This document shows, in pieces, positions 6,646-13,545 of a DNA stretch of 13,545 nt (the first letter of the stretch is position 1; the number at the start of each line of letters is the position of its first letter). The notes under the pieces were generated by a model. The model saw nothing but the letters and a program-made list of their open reading frames with translations, was not told the origin of the DNA and searched no databases. The translations under genes were made by a program, and so were the position numbers. Source of the DNA: Clostridiaceae bacterium (GTDB lineage Bacteria > Bacillota_A > Clostridia > Acetivibrionales > Acetivibrionaceae). Location: positions 1-13,545 of the forward strand of contig JAAZCB010000976.1 in the NCBI GenBank assembly GCA_012513545.1, written 5' to 3'.

Positions 6646-6696
6646 AAATTTCTTCATGAAAATTTCAAAAGTTCCATATTACAACTTAAAAATTTC
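6646..6696 (-). repeat. Three GAAATTT direct repeats upstream of promoter
   Basis: The heptamer GAAATTT occurs on the minus strand at 6646-6652, 6660-6666 and 6690-6696, about 10 to 60 bp upstream of the -35 box at 6630-6635, where OmpR-type activators usually bind. As I recall, VanR boxes contain a GAAANTT-like half-site, which matches. The AT-rich context makes chance occurrence possible. Confidence 0.4.
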
Positions 6697-6817
6697 ATGG
6701 TATCATTTTATACTATTTTTCACATATGCCGTGATTATTTTTTTCTTATCGGTTTTCAATATAATTGGTTTTTTGGGAAAAGCACAGATTGGACGATATC
6801 AGGTTCTATGACAAGTT

Positions 6818-6837
6818 GACAAAAAGAATATTTTGTC
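6818..6837 (-). terminator. Weak stem-loop after the 408-aa gene
   Basis: Arms GACAAAA (6818-6824) and TTTTGTC (6831-6837) with a 6-nt loop lie 26 nt beyond the stop of the 6863-8089 gene. The arm itself is T-rich but no T-run follows it, so termination would be inefficient. The remaining 6489-6862 gap holds only the promoter elements described. Confidence 0.35.
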
Positions 6838-6862
6838 TTGAGTATAGTATGGAGAAGTTAAA

Positions 6863-8089
6863 TCAAGTCCCGGTCTCGACTTTCCCGCTTATGTATTGCA
6901 TTGCTATTCTGTTCTCGGGCTTAACATCAAGGGAGTACAATACAATAAGGAACATCCATTCCAGAGGCTTCATAAGGATATATACAATATCCGCCCGATA
7001 ACTGGTTGTTATATGCTTTGACAAGGGATATCCGTATTTGTCATAGACGTGCCTTATAAGCCTGTGAAGTCCTGGAGCTTTCTCCTCTATCAGCTGTTCA
7101 AATGCATTTGCTATACAAAGCTGCCTGTTCACTACAATTTTCACACCATGCCTTATGCCCATCCTTGTAGGTTTTACAAGCTTTTTATGTCCGTTTAGTG
7201 CAACAGTGCACAGATAGTGGCCTTCATACTGAACCGGTGGAGGAGAAATCTTTTGTGACAGTGTCCAGTCGCTTGTTTCTGTAAAAACTTTTATTATAGA
7301 ATCGGGTGATTGTCCGAATATTATGAGGATAACAAGCAAAATGCCCAGCAAAGGCAACATCATAACAAAGGCAAGCGTATACCAGCCTAAGCTTTTGGAG
7401 AGTATATTACGACAAAAGCTCAAGGACTTGTAATCATAATTAGTTTCCTCTTTATGATTAATTTCTTTTTCATTACTACCCATTAAGAATTCATGTTCAT
7501 ATTCAGTCTCATCTTCTTTACGATACCCCGTGTACGAAGCTATTACCTGCCTCATAAGACGTATGGAACATAACATATAGTTTATGGGAAACAACAACAT
7601 ATACAAGCCTTCAATAGGTAAATAAACCCATGCTATTAATATGTTTTTTGAAATCTGAATTATAAACAGAATCCCCAGGGCTATACCTGAAAAAATTGAT
7701 GAAATGCATAAAAGACTTATGATCGGAGGCAAATTTGCTTTTTTTATTCTCATTATCCAGTAGCCGATTATTGCAACAGCTGCAATTGCTAAAAAAGTCG
7801 GCATATATTCAGATGAGAGTGGAGTATGAAGTTCAAATTGTAGTCCTCCAACAACAACCGGTTCTGTATAATCCTTTACACCCCAATAGCTGAATAAATA
7901 TAAAGTTAACGGAATACCTAGAAAAAACGTCAAATTGTCTATCAACTTTTCCCGTATTTTTTTCTTCTTTATCAGATTAATTATGTTGAAAATTGTAATC
8001 AAGGCAGGCATAAGAATAAAAACAATTCCAATTATCAACCAAATAGCCATACCGACTAATGTGCTTGTAATTTCTTCAAATCCACTCAT
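6863..8089 (-). CDS. Multi-membrane protein, possible DUF6688 family
   Basis: Protein of 408 aa without an assigned function. Hydrophobic segments at about 10-37, 52-69, 97-113, 122-147, 150-175 and 236-258 form an N-terminal membrane region, interrupted by an acidic, charged stretch at about 189-220. A soluble C-terminal part contains DWTLSQKISPPPVQYEGHYL (275-294), HKKLVKPTRMGIRHG, NRQLCIANAFEQLIEE (321-336) and HRLIRHVYDKYGYPLSKH, ending with a hydrophobic stretch (about 369-387). The conserved-looking C-terminal block recalls the DUF6688 family, from memory. ATG 8089 has AGAGGAG at about 7 nt spacing. It lies between the cellulase terminator and the RiPP promoter and seems transcribed alone. 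Only 106 bp separates it from the cellulase gene, and I see no strong promoter there. Confidence 0.8.
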   Translation of the reverse strand: MSGFEEITSTLVGMAIWLIIGIVFILMPALITIFNIINLIKKKKIREKLIDNLTFFLGIPLTLYLFSYWGVKDYTEPVVVGGLQFELHTPLSSEYMPTFLAIAAVAIIGYWIMRIKKANLPPIISLLCISSIFSGIALGILFIIQISKNILIAWVYLPIEGLYMLLFPINYMLCSIRLMRQVIASYTGYRKEDETEYEHEFLMGSNEKEINHKEETNYDYKSLSFCRNILSKSLGWYTLAFVMMLPLLGILLVILIIFGQSPDSIIKVFTETSDWTLSQKISPPPVQYEGHYLCTVALNGHKKLVKPTRMGIRHGVKIVVNRQLCIANAFEQLIEEKAPGLHRLIRHVYDKYGYPLSKHITTSYRADIVYILMKPLEWMFLIVLYSLDVKPENRIAMQYISGKVETGT

Positions 8090-8158
8090 ACTTCAACTCC
8101 TCTAATTTTTACGCAAATGCGGAAATTATGTTAACGTTACAGCATCTTTATCCAAAAG

Positions 8159-8191
8159 AAAGGGACAAGGTATCTTTCCCCTTGTCCCTTT
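8159..8191 (-). terminator. Intrinsic terminator of the cellulase genes
   Basis: Arms AAGGGACAAGG-type at 8159-8170 and 8180-8191 form a perfect 12-bp stem with a 9-nt loop, beginning 5 nt past the stop codon region of the downstream endoglucanase. On the minus strand it is followed by a T-rich tract (TCTTTT), so it fits a Rho-independent terminator. Confidence 0.85.
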
Positions 8192-8195
8192 GTCC

Positions 8196-10556
8196 CTAAA
8201 CCAAGTCCAGAATTTTCCTTTTAATCCAGGAGTAATCAGTTGAATTAACACGACCATCGTTATTAACATCAGCAGCTTTAAATCCGGCAGCACCAGCTGG
8301 AAATTCACTGATTATCTCAAGTATATATCTTTTTACCCAGGAATAATCTGTTGAATTAACCTGTCCATCTCCATTGACATCTCCATAAATCAATGAAAGA
8401 GAAACTGTTGGTGTCGGTTTTGTATCCTCTGGCGTAGTTCCGTCCGGTTCAGTACCTCCTACAAGAACACCATCATCATAAACGCAGATGTAATTTGTTT
8501 TCACAGGTGTCCCTTTCCAGGCGTCCTCCACCAAGGTCAGATCCTGGTGGCTCCAGTCATCATCAGGATTCCAGCTATTCCCCCATGAATATGTACCAAG
8601 AGCAACCTGATACTTTTTATGAGAATTTGCAATTACAAAGCCCGGCCAGGATATTTCTATATAATAGATATTGTCCTTATATTGGCGCAGACCGGAAAGT
8701 TCAGCTTTATAATTTGTTTCTACCGCTGCCTGATCATATAACTGCTGAAGTGTCATCCTTTCAGGGTCAATGGATGTCATCCCGGTAATGTCAAAATAGT
8801 ACCTGACTGAAATGTTCTTTGAAGCTTTCTTGGCATTTGTACATACATATATGGTTAATTCAGTGGTTTTCGGCTCACCATGCTGTACTATGTCAACACC
8901 AAAGCCCTCTACCCAATATGAACTGCCACCCGGCTCATCATCAGGGTCATTCAAATTAACTTTGGGCGGAAAATCCGGTGTGACCTTCATTGAAGAATCT
9001 CCAAAGTATCTGTAAAGGCCTGCACATGCTCCTACAAACGCAGCATTATAGTCTATTGTTACTTCATTGTAGATATAGTCCTTAGTAACATCTATATGTT
9101 CGTCTTTAGGTCCCGGTCCACCTACCAGGGCACCATAAAGTACAAATCTGTGAGTGCCCGGGTCTTCACAGACTGATAATCCGGAAGCAGCTCTATGATG
9201 AGGGAATTTTGCTGCATTATCGTTATAACCTACAATGTAGCAGCGGTTAAGAGGATTCTTGCCCATTATATAGTCCATTTGGGATTTTGCCCATTCACTG
9301 TATTTTGAAGGCTTGTCCCCATGATGCTTATCATAAACAAGTGCTACTAACTGTGTTGCAGTATTATACCTTGCAGAACCCCATTGATTTAAAAAGCAGT
9401 ACCCACCAGGTGTTAAGATAACATTTTTCCCACTTGACCAACCATCAACCAGCTTTGCAATCTGGCTCCAGAAATCTATTTCCTCATAAGGGCTCTTATT
9501 TGTAACTTCTTTATATCTATCCTCGAGCACCTGTCCATCCTTATCAATCATGTCATTGATTTCAGCTACTATGCATGCAGTACCTGCCCATACATCATTC
9601 CAGCAATGAGTCCAGCAGGAAGGCGCATAATAATCGAAATATTTCATGATCTCTTCTAGATAATGGTCATCTTCTGTGGCAAGATAAAGCCATGCCGCTG
9701 CCCAGCAATAATCATCCTCCCATTTGGAAGAAGAATAATAGCCTTTTGGACCATCCCTGTTTACAGATTTTTCTTCAGTTTCTTCAGCAAACCTGAACAG
9801 TGCTTTGGCATACTTCAGGTTTGTCTCTGCATACTCCGGGTCTTCCTCCTTGAAGTTCATATAATTGATTACCAGTGATGCTGCTGCTGATGTAATACAG
9901 TCGGTTGAAGGCAATTCTTTCGTGGCAAACCAGCCTCTTCTGAACATTTCATCAACTTCGGGTGAATTCCAATATTCATGGTCAACATCGCCATCTCCTA
10001 CCTGGTAACAAAAAGCTACAACCTCACCTGATTTATCGAGAAATGTACATTTCATGAAATAATCATTAAAATACCTTAGAATCGTTTCAATATGGTCATC
10101 TTGTCCTGTTGCGACGTATTGCTCTCTAAATTCATAATATCCCCATCCCAGGGTAGATCCGGAATACGCTTCCGGCATACCGAATTTAACATGGTCGCCT
10201 GCATCATGAAAACCGCCCGAAACATCAACTTTGCCATCTCCATCCGGATCCAGAATGCTCCTGTTTTCCTCTATAAAGCTTGCCGACATATTTGTGTTTA
10301 CATCATCAAGCGGAAGCTCTGCGTCATAAGTATGACAATCACTTCTCCAATTGTATCCATTTTTTTCAGTGACTTCGGTACCGCACATATTTGCATCATA
10401 GAAATACTGTGAATACTGTAATGCTTTCGCATAGTTAAATTCCAAGGTTTCAGCACCAAAAGCAATATTGTTTGAAGGTAAAATTGCTGCCGCAAGGATA
10501 GCAGTACTCAAAATCAAAGTTCCTGCTTTCTTTGTAAGAACTTTCAGCATATTCAT
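8196..10556 (-). CDS. Cellulosomal GH9-CBM3c endoglucanase with type I dockerin
   Basis: Secreted cellulose-degrading enzyme, 786 aa from ATG 10556 (ATG 10550 is equally possible; both are served by the GGAAGGGGAG stretch, and a TTG at 10580 is less likely). A signal peptide ends near AFGA-ETL (about residue 35). The GH9 catalytic domain spans about 38-517: GFHDAGDHVKFG gives the two Asp (D118, D121) that position the water, PHHRAASG is the His-Arg signature (H453-R455), and YNEVTIDYNA supplies the general acid (E498). A fused CBM3c module follows (about 540-692), which in this theme helps feed chains and gives processive endo action. After a Thr/Pro-rich linker (about 697-722) comes a dockerin (725-786) with two Ca-binding repeats, each VNSTDYSW-x-KR, expected to bind type I cohesins of the scaffoldin. 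The gene lies downstream of a paralogue and ends at a terminator. In C. thermocellum it would correspond to the GH9 gene next to celV (from memory). Confidence 0.95.
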   Translation of the reverse strand: MNMLKVLTKKAGTLILSTAILAAAILPSNNIAFGAETLEFNYAKALQYSQYFYDANMCGTEVTEKNGYNWRSDCHTYDAELPLDDVNTNMSASFIEENRSILDPDGDGKVDVSGGFHDAGDHVKFGMPEAYSGSTLGWGYYEFREQYVATGQDDHIETILRYFNDYFMKCTFLDKSGEVVAFCYQVGDGDVDHEYWNSPEVDEMFRRGWFATKELPSTDCITSAAASLVINYMNFKEEDPEYAETNLKYAKALFRFAEETEEKSVNRDGPKGYYSSSKWEDDYCWAAAWLYLATEDDHYLEEIMKYFDYYAPSCWTHCWNDVWAGTACIVAEINDMIDKDGQVLEDRYKEVTNKSPYEEIDFWSQIAKLVDGWSSGKNVILTPGGYCFLNQWGSARYNTATQLVALVYDKHHGDKPSKYSEWAKSQMDYIMGKNPLNRCYIVGYNDNAAKFPHHRAASGLSVCEDPGTHRFVLYGALVGGPGPKDEHIDVTKDYIYNEVTIDYNAAFVGACAGLYRYFGDSSMKVTPDFPPKVNLNDPDDEPGGSSYWVEGFGVDIVQHGEPKTTELTIYVCTNAKKASKNISVRYYFDITGMTSIDPERMTLQQLYDQAAVETNYKAELSGLRQYKDNIYYIEISWPGFVIANSHKKYQVALGTYSWGNSWNPDDDWSHQDLTLVEDAWKGTPVKTNYICVYDDGVLVGGTEPDGTTPEDTKPTPTVSLSLIYGDVNGDGQVNSTDYSWVKRYILEIISEFPAGAAGFKAADVNNDGRVNSTDYSWIKRKILDLV

Positions 10557-10590
10557 ACTCCCCTTCCTTTCAAAAATCAAATTGTTAACA

Positions 10591-10638
10591 GTTCAAGCAA
10601 TACTATCAACCTTATCGGGTTGGTAATATTGCTTGAAC
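10591..10638 (-). promoter_or_regulatory. Long stem-loop between the two cellulase genes
   Basis: Arms GTTCAAGCAATA (10591-10602) and its exact complement (10627-10638) pair over 12 bp. Inside, after one mismatch, about nine more pairs including two G-T pairs close a 4-nt loop. It begins 33 nt after the stop of the upstream gene. No continuous T-run follows on the minus strand, so read-through is likely. It may stabilise or process the mRNA, or partly terminate. No convincing promoter is visible in the 10557-10670 gap, which favours co-transcription. Confidence 0.7.
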
Positions 10639-10670
10639 AAATTTATCCGTACTTCAATCTGCTTATTTTA

Positions 10671-13545
10671 CTAAAAAGATGATATTATGCCAAGAATATA
10701 ACGTTTCATTAATGCATAATCCGTTGAATTAACACGTTCATCCCCGTTAACATCTGCGGCTTTCATAAAAGCAGCATCCGATTCCTTGTCAATTAGCCCA
10801 AGTATAAATCTTTTCAACATTGAATAGTCTGTAGAGTTAACTTTTCCGTTAAAGTCCAGGTCACCTAAGATAACATCAATTGTTACGGGCTCAACCCCAT
10901 ATTTGAGTTTACCTTTTACATAGGCAGTAATCTTGTTGTTATCCCCAAAATCGCTTGACATTTTAGAATCATAGGAATAATCATCTGTCAGGTCATAAGC
11001 CGTATCTCCATCAATTCTGAAAGGAATTGTTCCTGTGCTTCCTCCAGGTGCAAGCCTTCCTGCACCTTCTGTAAATGAGATTTCACAGTACGAATCGGCA
11101 CCAGGTACAGAATTTTCTATCTTACTGATGCTGCCCTTTACATTTTCGGTTCCACAAACGGCATACTCGCACACAAAGGAATTCTTATCGTTTCCGTCAT
11201 TAGTAAACCAGTAGCGAACCTTAATATCCGATAAATTAACAGAAGTAGTTCCTGTATTCTTAATATTTATTGCAGCTCTTAAAGTATTTTTTGCCTCATC
11301 CTTTACTCCGCACTTGTATGACACGCTGATTGAAGCATTATTATCCGGAGTAACATTAGGATCAGTTGTTGGCGACGGTGTCGGAACAAGTTTAGGTGGT
11401 TCTTCTCCGTATACCTTTACACCATTCAAATAAACAGGCACATTTTTATATACTGCATAATCATTTGTAAGACCCTTTTTGCTATAGTCATTACTGGAGT
11501 CCCAATGAGTCAGGTAATTGGAGTCCTGTTTCACTCTGAAGGAAATCTGCAGCTCCCTGTCTCCATAAATTTTTCTTCCGCTCCAGTCAAACTCATAATA
11601 GTAGGTTCCTGCATCATCCCATTTTAAAGGTCCTCTGTATTCAATAGGATCCTGCTGCATGGAAATCTGTTCATCATATTCAACAGTAAATATCACATCT
11701 TCTATGCCTTGATCGTGCTCTAGAAGCTCGCTTATATTGAAGAAATATTTTGCCATCATTCCAGTTTCATAATGAGGAGGCTGGCTGGATTCATTATGAA
11801 TTCTTAAAACAACCTGTGTACTGTCTTCAGTTTCACGGGCCACTTTTGCTTCACAATAGTAATCATCAGTCCTTGGTTCTAAATGAGGAAAATTCGCAAT
11901 GGGTTCATGCCCCTCACCATAGTATTTATATAGCCCTGCAAGTGCTCCTACAAAGGCAGCATTATAGTCAACTGTAACCTCATTATAAGCATACTCAGTG
12001 GTCGAATCTATGTGATAATCATTTAAATCAGGTCCTCCTGAAAGCGCTCCCCATAAAATATGGCGGTGTTCCTCAGGATCATTCATACTGTTTGTCTTTG
12101 AGCCGTGAGCTGCTCTATGGTGCGGATGCTTTGCAAAAGGCAGTCCCTTTTCATAGCCATAACCAACTATGTACGAATAGCCCATTGGGTTTCTTCCCAT
12201 AAGGTACTCCATTGCTCCTTTTGCCCACTCGCCGAAATCAGTCCTTTCCGGATTGTTCTTCATATATACAAGCGCTGACAATTGCGCCGCTGTATTGTAA
12301 CGTGCAGAGCCCCAGCCGTTTATCATTGTATATCCCGCTGGTGAAGTCTTATAATAGTTTGTATCCTTAGGATCCTTGTGTTTACATTTTCCGCCTGACA
12401 AATGCTCCACATTCCAGCTTGCGATAAAGTCGAACAATTCATTTTCCGGGAACAGCTGGTTCAGTTTCAAGAAGGTTCCTCCCCATACAGCATCCCAGCA
12501 ATGTACCCATGAATTATACCAGACATTCTGTTTAAAGGTTTCAGGTATTATCCTCTTCATATATCCTACGTAATTGCCTGTTTCATCAACAGCGTTAATG
12601 TCATCTATATATTTCATATCTCCGGTACACTCATAGAGCCAAACAGCAGCCCAGGCCAGTTCATCTTCATCATAATCCGAGGTGTAATAACCGTCGCCTT
12701 GGTGTTTCCCTCTGTATTTAACTGCAAAGTCATACATTGCCTTGGCAACTGTAAGACACTCTTTAGCATATTCAGGGTCTTCATCCTTGAAGTTCATATA
12801 CGATGTACAGAGTGCTGCGGCTGTGCTTGCACAAACATCACTTCCCGGAGCATCATAAGTTGCAAAATCCGCAGGTCTGCTATTTGTGAATTCTTCAGGG
12901 TATAATTCCGGAGGCCCCCAATAGCAATGGTCTTCGTCTCCTTCACCAACCATGTAGCAGAAAGCAATAAGATTACCTTCCTTATCCATAAATGAACAGC
13001 GTAAAAAGGTATCTGTAAAGTACCTTAAAATCTCAATCATATGCTCTTCTTCCCCGATTGCCTTGAAGGATTCCCTGAATTCATTGAATCCCCACCCCAA
13101 GGTACCTGCAGAATAGCTCTGAGGAAGACCGAAACGGACATGGTCACCTGCATCATGGAAACCACCATGTACATCTACAGTACCGTCTCCATCAGGGTCA
13201 ATTATATCCCCGTATTTTGCTAAAAATTCCTTGGAAAGCGATGTGTTGGCAATAGGAATTCTCTCATCCACTTCATGACAGGGACCCCTCCATTCAAGCC
13301 TTCCACCTTGATCGTAGCCTGCCTCGACTCCGCATTTTTCAGCGTCATAAAAATATAATGACTTTTGAAGTGCTTCGGCAAAATTAAAGTGATCATAACT
13401 CTCCCAGTTTTCAGCCGGTGTAAAAGTCTCAGGTGGTGCTTCCGCGAACAACACACTTGACGCCAATAGCTGTGCTACAACAATGACAGCCGATATAAGC
13501 CTTTTATATCCGCTCTTTTGTTTTAAATATCTTCTTTTTGGTGCA
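10671..13545 (-). CDS. Cellulosomal GH9-CBM3c-CBM3-dockerin endoglucanase, 5' end cut
   Basis: Secreted cellulase, 957 residues visible. The frame stays open to the window edge, so the true start lies beyond 13545; the TTG at 13466 falls inside the signal peptide. Counting from the first full codon at 13544, a basic stretch (KRRYLKQKSGYKR) and hydrophobic core lead to cleavage near VLFA-EAPP (about 34). GH9 spans about 53-543: D131 and D134 in HDAGDH, HPHHRAAHG, and general acid E522 in YNEVTVDYNA. A CBM3c follows (about 561-714), then a Pro/Thr linker (717-735) and a second CBM3 (737-887). In the latter the aromatic strip Trp of cellulose-binding CBM3s is replaced by Asn (N869 in FGDNNKITAY). 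The dockerin (894-957) has two VNSTDY repeats. The architecture and the altered CBM3 match what I recall of C. thermocellum Cel9V and its CBM3b' module; Cel9U is the alternative. It heads a tandem with the paralogue downstream. Confidence 0.95.
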   Translation of the reverse strand, partial: APKRRYLKQKSGYKRLISAVIVVAQLLASSVLFAEAPPETFTPAENWESYDHFNFAEALQKSLYFYDAEKCGVEAGYDQGGRLEWRGPCHEVDERIPIANTSLSKEFLAKYGDIIDPDGDGTVDVHGGFHDAGDHVRFGLPQSYSAGTLGWGFNEFRESFKAIGEEEHMIEILRYFTDTFLRCSFMDKEGNLIAFCYMVGEGDEDHCYWGPPELYPEEFTNSRPADFATYDAPGSDVCASTAAALCTSYMNFKDEDPEYAKECLTVAKAMYDFAVKYRGKHQGDGYYTSDYDEDELAWAAVWLYECTGDMKYIDDINAVDETGNYVGYMKRIIPETFKQNVWYNSWVHCWDAVWGGTFLKLNQLFPENELFDFIASWNVEHLSGGKCKHKDPKDTNYYKTSPAGYTMINGWGSARYNTAAQLSALVYMKNNPERTDFGEWAKGAMEYLMGRNPMGYSYIVGYGYEKGLPFAKHPHHRAAHGSKTNSMNDPEEHRHILWGALSGGPDLNDYHIDSTTEYAYNEVTVDYNAAFVGALAGLYKYYGEGHEPIANFPHLEPRTDDYYCEAKVARETEDSTQVVLRIHNESSQPPHYETGMMAKYFFNISELLEHDQGIEDVIFTVEYDEQISMQQDPIEYRGPLKWDDAGTYYYEFDWSGRKIYGDRELQISFRVKQDSNYLTHWDSSNDYSKKGLTNDYAVYKNVPVYLNGVKVYGEEPPKLVPTPSPTTDPNVTPDNNASISVSYKCGVKDEAKNTLRAAINIKNTGTTSVNLSDIKVRYWFTNDGNDKNSFVCEYAVCGTENVKGSISKIENSVPGADSYCEISFTEGAGRLAPGGSTGTIPFRIDGDTAYDLTDDYSYDSKMSSDFGDNNKITAYVKGKLKYGVEPVTIDVILGDLDFNGKVNSTDYSMLKRFILGLIDKESDAAFMKAADVNGDERVNSTDYALMKRYILGIISSF

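Noticed and set aside
6472..6819. Plus-strand 115-codon open frame over the RiPP promoter region
   Set aside because: No ribosome binding site, very AT-rich composition with low-complexity hydrophobic residues, and it runs antisense through the precursor 5' end and its promoter.
6815..6855. Plus-strand TTGACA near 6817 as a promoter
   Set aside because: No -10 box at 16-18 bp and no plus-strand gene downstream.
8126..8308. Minus-strand 60-codon frame near the cellulase 3' end
   Set aside because: It overlaps the dockerin coding region and the terminator in another frame and has no coding signals of its own.
10298..10495. Minus-strand 65-codon frame inside the downstream cellulase
   Set aside because: An out-of-frame shadow of the GH9 N-terminal coding region.
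1..13545. CRISPR arrays, tRNA or rRNA genes, insertion sequences
   Set aside because: No regularly spaced repeats, no tRNA-like or rRNA-like sequence noticed by eye, and no transposase motifs in any long frame.

Overview
The window is AT-rich, low-GC Firmicute DNA. Two long cellulase genes with C-terminal type I dockerins carrying paired Ser-Thr recognition residues point to a cellulosome-forming clostridium, most likely Acetivibrio (Clostridium) thermocellum or a close relative. All supported genes lie on the minus strand, so transcription runs from high to low coordinates.

Right half (about 8.16-13.5 kb): two tandem GH9 endoglucanases. The upstream one (10671 to beyond 13545) is GH9-CBM3c-CBM3-dockerin and its 5' end is cut off by the window edge. 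The downstream one (8196-10556) is GH9-CBM3c-dockerin and ends at a clear intrinsic terminator. A long stem-loop lies between them. The architecture of the pair recalls the celV locus of C. thermocellum. Next comes a stand-alone multi-membrane protein of unassigned function, possibly of the DUF6688 family (6863-8089).

Left half (about 0.15-6.7 kb): what looks like a ribosomally synthesised, post-translationally modified peptide (RiPP) locus. A consensus sigma-A promoter (6607-6635), with GAAATTT direct repeats upstream and a 15-bp palindrome downstream, leads to a 48-residue precursor gene (6342-6488). Its C-terminal core carries three vicinal Cys pairs (CC-x5-CC-x3-CC). A 14-bp hairpin separates it from a radical SAM/SPASM maturase (4855-6234). 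Then follow an M50 site-2-type protease with an N-terminal PqqD-like peptide-binding domain (3506-4744), a CPBP intramembrane protease (2588-3460), two small closely coupled ORFs (2401-2460 and 2223-2399), and a VanRS-like response regulator and histidine kinase (1503-2192 and 149-1486).

Proposed working model (inference): the maturase installs thioether or related crosslinks on the Cys-rich core, the M50 and/or CPBP protease removes the leader at the membrane, and the two-component system senses the product or its effect and controls the promoter. No ABC exporter is present in the window. The extreme left 148 bp holds no gene, only a dyad with GCGAAGC-type sequence.
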